DNA of 6,875 bases, from NCBI GenBank assembly GCA_934569195.1, contig CAKTKB010000075.1:1-6875 (forward strand), written 5' to 3'. The translations under genes and the position numbers were made by a program. The stretch is from an uncultured Oscillospiraceae bacterium. Lineage in GTDB: Bacteria; Bacillota; Clostridia; Oscillospirales; Oscillospiraceae. Below, piece after piece: positions 1-6,174 of this stretch (the first letter of the stretch is position 1; the number at the start of each line of letters is the position of its first letter). The notes under the pieces are model-generated. The model worked only from the letters and a program-made list of their open reading frames with translations, did not search any database and was not told the DNA's origin.

Positions 1-578
1 GCAGCACCGATCTGGGCGCGGGAACCGTTTCCATCCGCCTGGGCTTCCCGGAGAAGCTCTTTTATGACATTCTGAGCAGCCGGGCGGGTATCCCCATCGA
101 AACGGACGCCCAGCTCCTGAAGCTGCTGACGGAGCTTTCCCAGATTAAGCAGCAATATGATCAAATATCCGATGCCCTGAGCAACGCCCGGGCCACCGGC
201 TACGGCATCGTCATGCCCGCCCCGGATGAAATCCGCCTGGAGCAGCCGGAGGTCGTGCGCAAGGGAGGCGCATTCGGCGTCAAGCTGAAGGCAGGCGCCC
301 CCTCCATTCACATGATTCGGGTGGATATCGATACCCAGATCAGCCCCATGGTAGGCGATGAAAAGCAGTCCAAGGACCTGATTGAATACCTGTCAGGCGA
401 GGAGCCGGAAAAGCTCTGGCAAAGCAATATTTTCGGCAAGTCCGTATACGATCTGATTCAGGACGGTCTCACCGCCAAGCTTCTGCAAACGCCCGCAGAT
501 GTGCGGGAAAAATTCCGGGGCAGCCTCTGCCGCATTGTGAACGAGGGAGCCACCGGCCTGATCTGTCTGATTCTCTAA
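1..578 (+). CDS. spoIVA: Stage IV sporulation protein A (SpoIVA), C-terminal part, 5' truncated by window edge
   Basis: The reading frame enters at base 3 and gives about 191 residues ending in VNEGATGLICLIL and a TAA stop. This matches the C-terminal region of SpoIVA, the ATPase that polymerises on the forespore outer membrane and forms the basement layer of the spore coat. Recognisable stretches are PIETDAQLLKLLTEL, the YGIVMPAPDEIRLEQPEVV segment, the GVKLKAGAPSIHMI strand region and the terminal NEG..GLICLIL. The Bacillus subtilis protein is about 490 aa, so roughly the last 40% is present; the Walker A/B ATPase motifs lie outside the window. In the family the C-terminal region is where SpoIVA anchors to the membrane through SpoVM. 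An internal ATG at 213 is in frame but is not the start, because clear family sequence lies upstream. In B. subtilis the gene is transcribed by sigma-E; its promoter is not in view. No terminator is visible between its stop and the next promoter 15 nt later. Confidence 0.93.
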   Translation, partial: STDLGAGTVSIRLGFPEKLFYDILSSRAGIPIETDAQLLKLLTELSQIKQQYDQISDALSNARATGYGIVMPAPDEIRLEQPEVVRKGGAFGVKLKAGAPSIHMIRVDIDTQISPMVGDEKQSKDLIEYLSGEEPEKLWQSNIFGKSVYDLIQDGLTAKLLQTPADVREKFRGSLCRIVNEGATGLICLIL

Positions 579-593
579 AACCGGCAGGAGGAC

Positions 594-622
594 TTGACAA
601 CGCCCATAGCCCGGGATAAAAT
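594..622 (+). promoter_or_regulatory. Sigma-A promoter for the PH-domain gene
   Basis: A perfect -35 TTGACA (594-599), a 17-bp spacer and a -10 TAAAAT (617-622, 5/6) are visible. Transcription would start near 629, leaving a leader of only about 24 nt that holds the AAGGAGG ribosome binding site (638-644). The promoter begins 15 nt after the spoIVA stop, so the downstream gene can be expressed in vegetative cells independently of the sporulation gene. Confidence 0.8.
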
Positions 623-652
623 GAGATATATCCACATAAGGAGGATTCCGCT

Positions 653-1063
653 ATGGCTTTTAAAGGCAGTCCGTATATCTGGCACGACCGGAAGCACTTT
701 CTGGGGATGCCCCTGAGCTTCACCCGCTATGCGTTGTCCGATGACCGGCTCTTCCTGAGCGTCGGCTTTCTCAGTGTCCGGGACGAAGAGGTCCTGCTCT
801 ACCGTGTGCGGGATATCTCCTGCCACCGCAGTCTCGGTCAGCGCATTTTCGGCGTAGGCAGTGTGATTGTCATGTCCTCTGACAAGACCACGCCGGAGCT
901 GATCCTGAAAAACATCCGCAACCCCTTGCAGGTCAAGGAGCTGATCCATCGCAGCGTGGAAGAAAACAAGGCCCGCCGCCGTGTCCGCGTGGGAGAGGTG
1001 ATGGCCAGCGGGTTTGACAACAGCGATGCAGACCCCGACGATCTGGACGATCTGCCGGATTGA
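653..1063 (+). CDS. Small soluble bacterial PH-domain protein (YdbS/YdbT-like bPH2 fold)
   Basis: This 136-aa protein resembles the bacterial PH domain of YdbS/YdbT proteins (bPH_2 type). The pattern is visible at about residues 22-110: YALSDDRLFLSVGFLSVRDEEVLLYRVRDI, then SLGQRIFGVGSVIVMSSD, then LKNIRNPLQVKELI, the typical alternation of beta strands followed by a C-terminal helix. Family members usually have transmembrane helices; this one has none and no signal peptide, so it is predicted cytosolic or peripheral. The tail is unusual: a basic stretch (KARRRVRV) followed by a strongly acidic end rich in Asp (DNSDADPDDLDDLPD). The start at ATG 653 is fixed by AAGGAGG at 638-644, 8 nt upstream. 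It has its own promoter and terminator and so is a single-gene unit. Cellular role unknown; bPH domains probably mediate protein or membrane contacts, but no ligand can be read from the sequence. Confidence 0.85.
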   Translation: MAFKGSPYIWHDRKHFLGMPLSFTRYALSDDRLFLSVGFLSVRDEEVLLYRVRDISCHRSLGQRIFGVGSVIVMSSDKTTPELILKNIRNPLQVKELIHRSVEENKARRRVRVGEVMASGFDNSDADPDDLDDLPD

Positions 1064-1072
1064 TTTTCCCCG

Positions 1073-1107
1073 CCGCCGCTCTGCTTTCCGCAGAGCGGCG
1101 GTTTTTT
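1073..1107 (+). terminator. Rho-independent terminator of the PH-domain gene
   Basis: A perfect 12-bp GC-rich stem (1073-1084 with 1090-1101) closes a 5-nt loop (TTTCC) and is followed by six T residues (1102-1107). It lies 9 nt after the TGA stop, so it ends the single-gene transcript. Confidence 0.95.
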
Positions 1108-1148
1108 CGTAAAATTCTTAACATTCTTTAATTCTCTCTTCTTTCCCC

Positions 1149-1177
1149 TTTACCGGCCGGGAAAATCATGGTAAAAT
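1149..1177 (+). promoter_or_regulatory. Probable sigma-A promoter for the yfhO-like gene
   Basis: TTTACC (1149-1154, 4/6 to TTGACA), a 17-bp spacer and TAAAAT (1172-1177, 5/6) are visible, with T-rich DNA upstream (1113-1151). The predicted transcription start near 1184 lies downstream of the in-frame ATG at 1168 and upstream of the ATG at 1237. The promoter therefore argues for the later start codon. Confidence 0.55.
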
Positions 1178-1236
1178 CATCCGTAAAGTTACGCGCGGTC
1201 CTGCCCGCGCAGTTTTTCAGAAAGACGGGGCTTCCT

Positions 1237-3927
1237 ATGAATCACTCTCCAATCACCCAAAAAAAGAAGCTATCTTATACCGCGCTGGCCTTTCTCATCC
1301 CTACGGTGAGTATGCTTGTGCTGATGCTGATCCGGGGCTTTTCCCCCTTCGGCAGCTACTCCATGCTGTATTCGGATATGTACCACCAGTACTTTCCCTT
1401 CTTCAAGGCATTTCACCGGGCGCTGCGCAGCGGGGATTCCCTACTCTACAGCTGGAACGTCGGTATGGGCATGGACTATCTGGGGCTGATCTCCTACTAT
1501 CTGGCCTCGCCCCTGAATCTATTGAGCGTTCTGGTCCCGGAGAACTGGCTGCTGCCCTATTTCTCCCTGATGATGCCCGTAAAGCTGGGAATTGCCGGTT
1601 TTTCCTTTGCCTACATGCTCAAAAAGCTTCGTGGGCAAAATGATCTGTCCATCAGCCTGTTCGGTGCCTGCTATGGACTGTGCGCCTGGGCCTTGGGCTA
1701 TCAGTGGAACATCATGTGGCTGGACACCTTTGCCATTCTGCCGCTGGTCGCTTTGGGGACCGTCCGGCTCCTGCGGGACAAAAAGGTCTGGCTCTATACG
1801 CTGACCCTTTTCCTTTCGGTGTACGCCAACTATTATATCGGATTTTTCGCCTGCATTTTCGTGCTGCTGATCTTCATCTGCTACCAGATCTGCCGCTGCA
1901 CCGGCGCCAAGCGCTTTTTCTCCGATCTGGGACGTATCGCCCTGTTCTCCCTCCTGGCCATCGGTATGACCGCAATTCTGGAGCTGCCGGCCTTGGCTGC
2001 GCTGCAAAACACCCAGTCGAGCGTCAACAACTTTCCCCAGGGCTTCCGGCTGAACATCGCCAGCGAAAATACCTGGCGCGGCCTGCTCGATGCCATGCGT
2101 CAGGTGGCCGGAAATATGGGCGGCGGCCTGACGCCCACCTTCAAGGAGGGCCTTCCCAACCTCTACTGCGGCGTAGGCTCCGTCGTGCTGGCCCTGCTCT
2201 ACCTCACCTGCCGGGACATCCGGCTGCGGGACAAGCTGTGCAGCGTCGGCCTGCTGCTGTTCTTCAGCCTGAGCTTCATCATACGGCAGCTGGACTACAT
2301 TTGGCACGGCTTCCACTTCACAAACATGATCCCCTACCGCTTCAGCTTTCTATACAGCTTTGTGGTGCTGTACATGGCGTACGAAGCCTGGCTGCACCGC
2401 CATCGGCTGCACCCCTGGCAGCTGGCCATCGCCGCAATCCTCTACGCCGGCATCATCGCCTGCTCCAACAGCCGCGGTGACGGAACCTTTCTCGCCTTTA
2501 ACCTGGGCTTTCTGGCGCTGTACCTGGCCGCGCTCATCCTTGCCCAGAGCAAACGCCGCGTCCGCAAGGAACAGGGCCGCGAGGCCATATCCCATGAGCG
2601 CGCCCGGCGTAAACAGTGCCGCGCTTTCTCTGCCTGGATGCTGCTGATGGTTATGGGCGTAGAAATCGCCGCCAATATGATCAACTTTGGCATTCGCTTC
2701 CCCGGCACCAACACCACCGATTACCCCCGCGGCACTGCGGACACCCTGGCAATTGCCCGCAGCATGGCGCAAAGAGAGCAAGATGGGCAGTTTTACCGCG
2801 CGGAGGTCACGCACACCCAGACCCTCAACGACGGTGCGCTCATCGGCTACAACGGGATTTCCACCTTCACCAGCTCTGCCAACGTCCGGGTAACGAAATT
2901 CATGCAGGACCTGGGGTATTCCGCAAAGAATACCTATAACCGCTATTGCTTTGAGGACGGCTCCCCGGTCGCCAACCTTTTCCTGAATCTGAAATACATG
3001 ATTGAGCGAGAGCCTGTCGTAAAGGATAATGCCTACTTTGACGTGGTCGACCAGTCCGGCAGCGTGACGCTGCTGGAGAACAACGCCTGGCTCCCCCTGG
3101 GATTCCTGACGGACTTTTCCCTCGCAACCGTGGATTTTGAGTCCGCAGCCAACGCCTTTACACTGCAAAACCGTATTTTCAGCATGGCGACCGGTATCAC
3201 CGACGACGTGTGGACCAAGCTGACCGACGCGGATATTGCCGTCACGGCGCAGGATACCACCCTGACCGGCAGCACGGCCAGGGGATACTGCTCCTACAGC
3301 GAGAGCCAGGCAGGCTCCTCCATTCTCTACACCTTTACCATCCGCCGGGACGGTTTCCTGTGTATCGATCTGGACCTCAGCGCCCGCAACAGCTACACCG
3401 TCAGCAAAAACGGCTCTCAGCTCTACACGGAATCCATCTCTTTGCCGCAGATGATCGCCGTAGGCGACGTAAAATCCGGCGACACGGTGGAGGTACGGGT
3501 GAACTGCAAGAGCGGCGAGGACGGGCACATGAGCATCCAGGCTGGCATTATGGACGACGCCGTCTTCCGCCGTGGTCTGGCAATTCTTCAGCGCTGCCCT
3601 CTGACCATCTCTCAAATGTCCAACACCTACATTGCAGGCACGGTCGACTGCGACCGGGACGGTCTGCTCTACACCTCCGTTCCCAACGACGGCAACTGGT
3701 TTGTAGAGGTAGACGGGCAGCCCTCCAAAATCACGCTGGTAGGCGGAGCCATGATCGGCATATCCCTCAGCCAGGGTACGCATACGGTCACCCTCACCTA
3801 CCGCAACGCCGCCTTCTCTCTGGGCTGGAAGATCAGCCTGGCCTGTGCCGCAGTATTCCTGCTGCTGGCGCTGACAGTCTACCGCCCCGCGCGGCGCCGG
3901 GGAAAATACGACCGGCCGAACGCCTGA
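1237..3927 (+). CDS. YfhO-family polytopic membrane protein (putative GT-C-type glycosyltransferase)
   Basis: About 896 aa, with a basic N-terminus (ITQKKK) and a first membrane helix at residues 13-33. Roughly a dozen more hydrophobic helices follow up to about residue 482, then a ~380-residue hydrophilic, beta-rich domain presumably outside the membrane. A last helix lies at 867-883 with an Arg/Lys-rich inside tail. YfhO hallmarks are the first-loop motif YSDMYHQYFPFF (D47, Q51), SWNVGMGMDYLGLISYY (72-88), ANYYIGFF (197-204) and PYRFSFLYSF (366-375). In Bacillus and Listeria, YfhO proteins transfer sugars onto lipoteichoic acid outside the membrane, taking them from undecaprenyl-phosphate-sugar made by a CsbB/GtlA-type enzyme. 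No such partner is in this window, so the substrate here is unknown. By analogy with GT-C enzymes D47 could be catalytic (inference). ATG 1237 is chosen over the in-frame ATG 1168 because the latter overlaps the likely -10 and its extra 23 residues are not membrane-protein-like. The GACGGGG before ATG 1237 is only a weak ribosome site. Confidence 0.85.
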   Translation: MNHSPITQKKKLSYTALAFLIPTVSMLVLMLIRGFSPFGSYSMLYSDMYHQYFPFFKAFHRALRSGDSLLYSWNVGMGMDYLGLISYYLASPLNLLSVLVPENWLLPYFSLMMPVKLGIAGFSFAYMLKKLRGQNDLSISLFGACYGLCAWALGYQWNIMWLDTFAILPLVALGTVRLLRDKKVWLYTLTLFLSVYANYYIGFFACIFVLLIFICYQICRCTGAKRFFSDLGRIALFSLLAIGMTAILELPALAALQNTQSSVNNFPQGFRLNIASENTWRGLLDAMRQVAGNMGGGLTPTFKEGLPNLYCGVGSVVLALLYLTCRDIRLRDKLCSVGLLLFFSLSFIIRQLDYIWHGFHFTNMIPYRFSFLYSFVVLYMAYEAWLHRHRLHPWQLAIAAILYAGIIACSNSRGDGTFLAFNLGFLALYLAALILAQSKRRVRKEQGREAISHERARRKQCRAFSAWMLLMVMGVEIAANMINFGIRFPGTNTTDYPRGTADTLAIARSMAQREQDGQFYRAEVTHTQTLNDGALIGYNGISTFTSSANVRVTKFMQDLGYSAKNTYNRYCFEDGSPVANLFLNLKYMIEREPVVKDNAYFDVVDQSGSVTLLENNAWLPLGFLTDFSLATVDFESAANAFTLQNRIFSMATGITDDVWTKLTDADIAVTAQDTTLTGSTARGYCSYSESQAGSSILYTFTIRRDGFLCIDLDLSARNSYTVSKNGSQLYTESISLPQMIAVGDVKSGDTVEVRVNCKSGEDGHMSIQAGIMDDAVFRRGLAILQRCPLTISQMSNTYIAGTVDCDRDGLLYTSVPNDGNWFVEVDGQPSKITLVGGAMIGISLSQGTHTVTLTYRNAAFSLGWKISLACAAVFLLLALTVYRPARRRGKYDRPNA

Positions 3928-3931
3928 AAAG

Positions 3932-3973
3932 AATACCGGGAGGCTCCGTATGTGGATGCCTCCCGGTATTTTT
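3932..3973 (+). terminator. Rho-independent terminator, probably bidirectional, between convergent genes
   Basis: A 13-bp perfect stem (3932-3944 with 3958-3970) has a 13-nt loop and runs into TTTTT (3969-3973). It begins 5 nt after the yfhO-like stop. Read on the minus strand the same stem is followed by ATTCTTTTC, a weaker T-rich tail. The element therefore sits where it can also end the convergent Cys-rich gene, whose stop is at 4002-4004, about 30 nt away. Confidence 0.9.
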
Positions 3974-4001
3974 CTGCCTATTTTTCTTTGTCCGCGTCAG
4001 A

Positions 4002-4853
4002 CTACGTGGTCCGGTAGCCGGGTCTGTCTGCATCCTCCGTTCCGGTTCTTGCGCAATCCTTGTCGCAGTTTCTGGGCGTAAACTGTCCGGCGGGGAAGGG
4101 GATTTTTGCAAACATCTCGCAGGGATCCTCCGCGCAGCACAGAGGCGAATCGCAGCATTCCTTGGTCGGGATCGCATAATCCAGGACCGGAACCACGAGC
4201 TGGGCATCCCGCTCCAGGCGGATGATGGAGAACTGCCCTAAGGTAACAAAGAGTCTCCTCCGGTCGCCGGAGATGACCAGGTCCTCATCGAACATTGCCT
4301 GGATACCTCCGGGGATCTGGACCGCAGCGGACTCCTGGCAGCTGCACTCGCATACGTCCCGCACCTTGGAGCTGAGAACCATGGGATCCAGGACCTCTAC
4401 CACCGCCGTGGGGCAGTTGGAAGCAATCCGGGTCAGGCCGTCCGGCTCTCCGATCCGCGTGTCGCTGCGGAAAATACGGGCGCGGCTGTCCTCCCCGCAC
4501 AGTACGGCCCGCTTGGAGAAAATCGCCAGGCCATACAGCGTCGCCGGTCTTGCCTGCCCAATGACGGCATCCGCCAGAATCCGATAGTAAAAGGTCACGT
4601 CGATGCAGTAGTGATTCCGATCAAAGGCCACCGGCTCCACATCGATATAGGTATACAGCAGCTCAGCCGAGCGAACCCGCGCCCCCGCTGCCGTGTCCAA
4701 AAGGCTCTGGGAGCCTCTGGTGAGAAATACCCGCAAATCCTCGATACAGTCCTTATCCCGGCAGCTATCCGTAATTTTGCGGGTATGGATGGACAGCGCC
4801 TGCTGCAGGTCCTCCGGACGGCAGCGCAGGGCGCCCTGACAACGTTCCGACAT
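4002..4853 (-). CDS. Cysteine-rich protein of unknown function, possibly spore-coat associated
   Basis: This 283-aa protein has no signal peptide or membrane helix. I recall the general pattern from uncharacterised clostridial proteins but cannot assign a named family. It carries 17 cysteines (6%), in clusters: C31/C36 in CRDKDCIEDL, CECSC at 168-172, CC at 233-234 and 239-240 plus C245, and C263/C267 in CDKDC. Between them are ordered beta-like segments such as LLYTYIDVEPVAFDRNHYCIDVTFYYRI (66-92 region), LYGLAIFSKRAVLCG and IPGGIQAMFDEDLV. The DKDC motif appears near both ends (33-36 and 264-267). The start at 4853 is set by GGGAGG seven nt upstream (+ positions 4861-4866); the ATG 12 codons earlier overlaps that site. 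Cys-rich, secretion-signal-free proteins are common in spore coats, and a sporulation-type promoter candidate lies upstream, so a coat role is a reasonable guess. A metal-binding role (Zn or Fe-S) is the alternative. It lies 111 nt downstream of galM on the same strand with no terminator visible between them. Confidence 0.75.
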   Translation of the reverse strand: MSERCQGALRCRPEDLQQALSIHTRKITDSCRDKDCIEDLRVFLTRGSQSLLDTAAGARVRSAELLYTYIDVEPVAFDRNHYCIDVTFYYRILADAVIGQARPATLYGLAIFSKRAVLCGEDSRARIFRSDTRIGEPDGLTRIASNCPTAVVEVLDPMVLSSKVRDVCECSCQESAAVQIPGGIQAMFDEDLVISGDRRRLFVTLGQFSIIRLERDAQLVVPVLDYAIPTKECCDSPLCCAEDPCEMFAKIPFPAGQFTPRNCDKDCARTGTEDADRPGYRTT

Positions 4854-4860
4854 GGTAATA

Positions 4861-4919
4861 CCTCCCGATAAAATGTGGGGAATAAGCAAATCGCTTATAG
4901 GACAGTTTATGCCGGGAGG
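4861..4919 (-). promoter_or_regulatory. Inverted repeat able to bury the Shine-Dalgarno of the Cys-rich gene
   Basis: On the minus-strand RNA the 5' arm CCUCCCG (4919-4913) is complementary to CGGGAGG (4867-4861), which contains the ribosome binding site. After a 2-nt bulge (GC) the stem continues with AUAAA (4910-4906) against UUUAU (4872-4868), giving 12 bp in all. Inside it a second perfect hairpin, AUAAGC (4898-4893) with GCUUAU (4887-4882), has a 5-nt loop. If RNA including both arms is made, for example by read-through from galM, translation of the Cys-rich gene should be reduced. No T-tract follows, so this is not a terminator. Confidence 0.55.
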
Positions 4920-4929
4920 GCGGGGGTGT
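4903..4929 (-). promoter_or_regulatory. Candidate sporulation-type (sigma-K or sigma-E-like) promoter
   Basis: On the minus strand CATAAACTG (4911-4903) fits the sigma-K -10 (CATAnnnTA) at all but the last fixed base, and the sigma-E -10 (CATAcanT) with one mismatch. An AC dinucleotide (4929-4928) lies 16 bp upstream, the right place for the short sigma-K -35. These consensus sequences are loose, so the match is weak evidence; a start near 4897 would give a leader of about 44 nt. No convincing sigma-A promoter is seen in this gap. Confidence 0.3.
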
Positions 4930-4964
4930 GCAGGGAATCCGGCAGGAAATGTGAGGGGCGCAGA

Positions 4965-5978
4965 TCAGCGGAAGCGGTAGCGCGTCTCGCTGCAATAACG
5001 CACGCCGGCCGGTGTAATGGGCTGCTTCCATTGGGGATGGTGCAGCGCATCCGGATAGAACTGCGTCTCCAGGGCCACGCCGCTGTTTTTTCCGTAAAAC
5101 ACGCCGTTCTTACCCCTCTCCGCCAGGTTATTTCCGGCATAGAATTGCAGGCCCGGGCAATCCGTGGAGATTGCAAGGCTCCGACCGGACACCGGATCCG
5201 TCAGAACGGCACAGGGATCGCTGAACACCTCAAAGTTGTGGTCGTATCCGCCCTGCAGCTTCAGCGGTTCATAGTCGGCTGTCAGATCCCGGCCGATTGC
5301 CTTCGGCGTGCGAAAATCCATAGGCGTCCCTTCCACCGGGCGCACCTCGCCCGTAGGGATGCTCTCTCCGTCCGCCGGGGTGAAGCTGCGGGCAGGCAAA
5401 ATCAGAATCTGCTCCATAGCCCGTTCCGGGTGATCGTGCCCTGCCAGATTAAAATAGCTGTGGTTCGTCAGATTAAACACCGTATCCTTATCGCACACCG
5501 CCTCATAGCGGATGCGCAAAACCGAGGACGGCTCCAGGGTATAACACACCTGGATATGGGCGTTTCCGGGAAATCCCTGGTCCCCGTCCGGGCTGTCCAG
5601 CCGCAGGGTGATTGCGTTTTCCGAGACCTGCGCCACCTGCCAGAGCCGGTTGTGGTAATAGTCCGGGCCGCTGTGCAGGTTGTTTTTTCCCTCATTGGCT
5701 GTCATAGAATAAGTCCGGCGTCCCAGGACGAAGGACGCTTTCCCGATCCGGTTGGCGCATCTGCCCACCGTAGCTCCCAGGAACGCCTGCCCGCCGGCAT
5801 AACCGGAAACGTCGTCGTATCCCAGGACCACATCCGCCCTGTCTCCCCGGGCATCGGGAACCAGCAGCCGCACCAGCGTCGCGCCGTAGTCGGATATGCA
5901 CGCAGACATCTGTCCGCAGCGGAGCGTATACAGAAACGCCTGCTTGCCCTCAGGGGTGATACCGAAAGATTCTTTCAT
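4965..5978 (-). CDS. galM: Aldose 1-epimerase (mutarotase)
   Basis: This 337-aa protein interconverts the alpha and beta anomers of glucose, galactose and related aldoses, feeding the Leloir pathway in the cytoplasm. The family's landmarks are in order: GATVGRCANRIG (68-79, R77 a sugar-binding Arg), NNLHSGP with H102, LTNHSYFNL with H173 (general acid), GGYDHNF with D246, and ALETQFYPD with E304 (general base). These correspond to R71, H96, H170, D243 and E304 of the Lactococcus lactis enzyme, so it should be active. Length is normal for the family and no signal peptide is present. The start at 5978 is chosen because AAAGGAG (+ strand 5987-5993) lies 8 nt upstream; an in-frame ATG 17 codons earlier lies upstream of this site and is ignored. 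No other galactose gene is in view. It has its own strong promoter and may be co-transcribed with the downstream Cys-rich gene. Confidence 0.96.
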   Translation of the reverse strand: MKESFGITPEGKQAFLYTLRCGQMSACISDYGATLVRLLVPDARGDRADVVLGYDDVSGYAGGQAFLGATVGRCANRIGKASFVLGRRTYSMTANEGKNNLHSGPDYYHNRLWQVAQVSENAITLRLDSPDGDQGFPGNAHIQVCYTLEPSSVLRIRYEAVCDKDTVFNLTNHSYFNLAGHDHPERAMEQILILPARSFTPADGESIPTGEVRPVEGTPMDFRTPKAIGRDLTADYEPLKLQGGYDHNFEVFSDPCAVLTDPVSGRSLAISTDCPGLQFYAGNNLAERGKNGVFYGKNSGVALETQFYPDALHHPQWKQPITPAGVRYCSETRYRFR

Positions 5979-6005
5979 AGTGGAAACTCCTTTCATTTTT
6001 GGAAA

Positions 6006-6033
6006 GCAGACGATCTGCATGCGGCGCATGCGC
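6006..6033 (-). repeat. Clustered palindromes in the galM leader
   Basis: Within the predicted galM 5' untranslated region lie GCAGA-cga-TCTGC (6006-6018), GCATGC repeated as a hairpin with a 3-nt loop (6017-6022 and 6026-6031), and the 10-bp perfect palindrome GCGCATGCGC (6024-6033). They could form tandem RNA hairpins or be a protein-binding operator just downstream of the transcription start. No known regulator is recognised. Confidence 0.4.
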
Positions 6034-6052
6034 TCCCCCTTCTTTCCCCTTT

Positions 6053-6081
6053 ATTATAGGCCATTGCCCGGAGGTTTTCAA
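6053..6081 (-). promoter_or_regulatory. Sigma-A promoter for galM
   Basis: On the minus strand TTGAAA (6081-6076, 5/6), a 17-bp spacer and a perfect TATAAT (6058-6053) are seen. The start would be near 6046, giving a leader of about 68 nt before the galM ATG. It is divergent from the nrdD promoter, with their -35 elements about 117 bp apart, so the two are probably controlled separately. Confidence 0.85.
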
Positions 6082-6174
6082 AGGTTTCTTTCCAAAGGCC
6101 GGATTTTTTTCAAAAAATTTTTCCCCCGGCACGGCGCGGGCATCTCTCGGCAAAAAGTTCTGAAAAAACGATTT
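6082..6174. other. A/T-tract region between the divergent galM and nrdD promoters
   Basis: There is no gene here. The stretch contains phased A and T runs (6104-6122, 6152-6156, 6163-6168, 6172-6176) and a GCCGG...CCGGC inverted repeat (6098-6102 with 6126-6130) flanking an A/T core. A run of A/T just upstream of the nrdD -35 could act as an UP element or bent DNA; that is inference. No terminator with a proper T-tract after a GC stem is seen. Confidence 0.4.

Noticed and set aside
586..596. AGGAGG followed by TTG upstream of the PH-domain gene, as a possible small gene start
   Set aside because: The spacing is only 2 nt, and the TTG is part of the -35 TTGACA; the following frame is not in phase with any real gene.
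2350..3783. A 477-codon open frame on the - strand inside the yfhO-like gene
   Set aside because: Composition is Val/Gly/Ala/His-rich without family motifs, no promoter or ribosome site; the + strand encodes a recognisable membrane protein.
3210..4241. A 343-codon + strand frame overlapping the end of the yfhO-like gene and the Cys-rich gene
   Set aside because: It crosses a strong terminator and two real genes in other frames, and its product is Arg/His/Pro-rich with no motif.
3936..4919. CCGGGAGG shared by the 3932-3970 terminator and the 4861-4919 inverted repeat, as a dispersed repeat family
   Set aside because: Only 8 bases are shared, both can arise from GC-rich stems or ribosome sites, and the flanks differ completely.
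4875..6059. A 394-codon open frame on the + strand running antisense through galM
   Set aside because: It is a by-product of GC-rich galM codons: Arg/His/Gln-rich, no recognisable domain, no ribosome site, while the minus strand carries all GalM catalytic residues.
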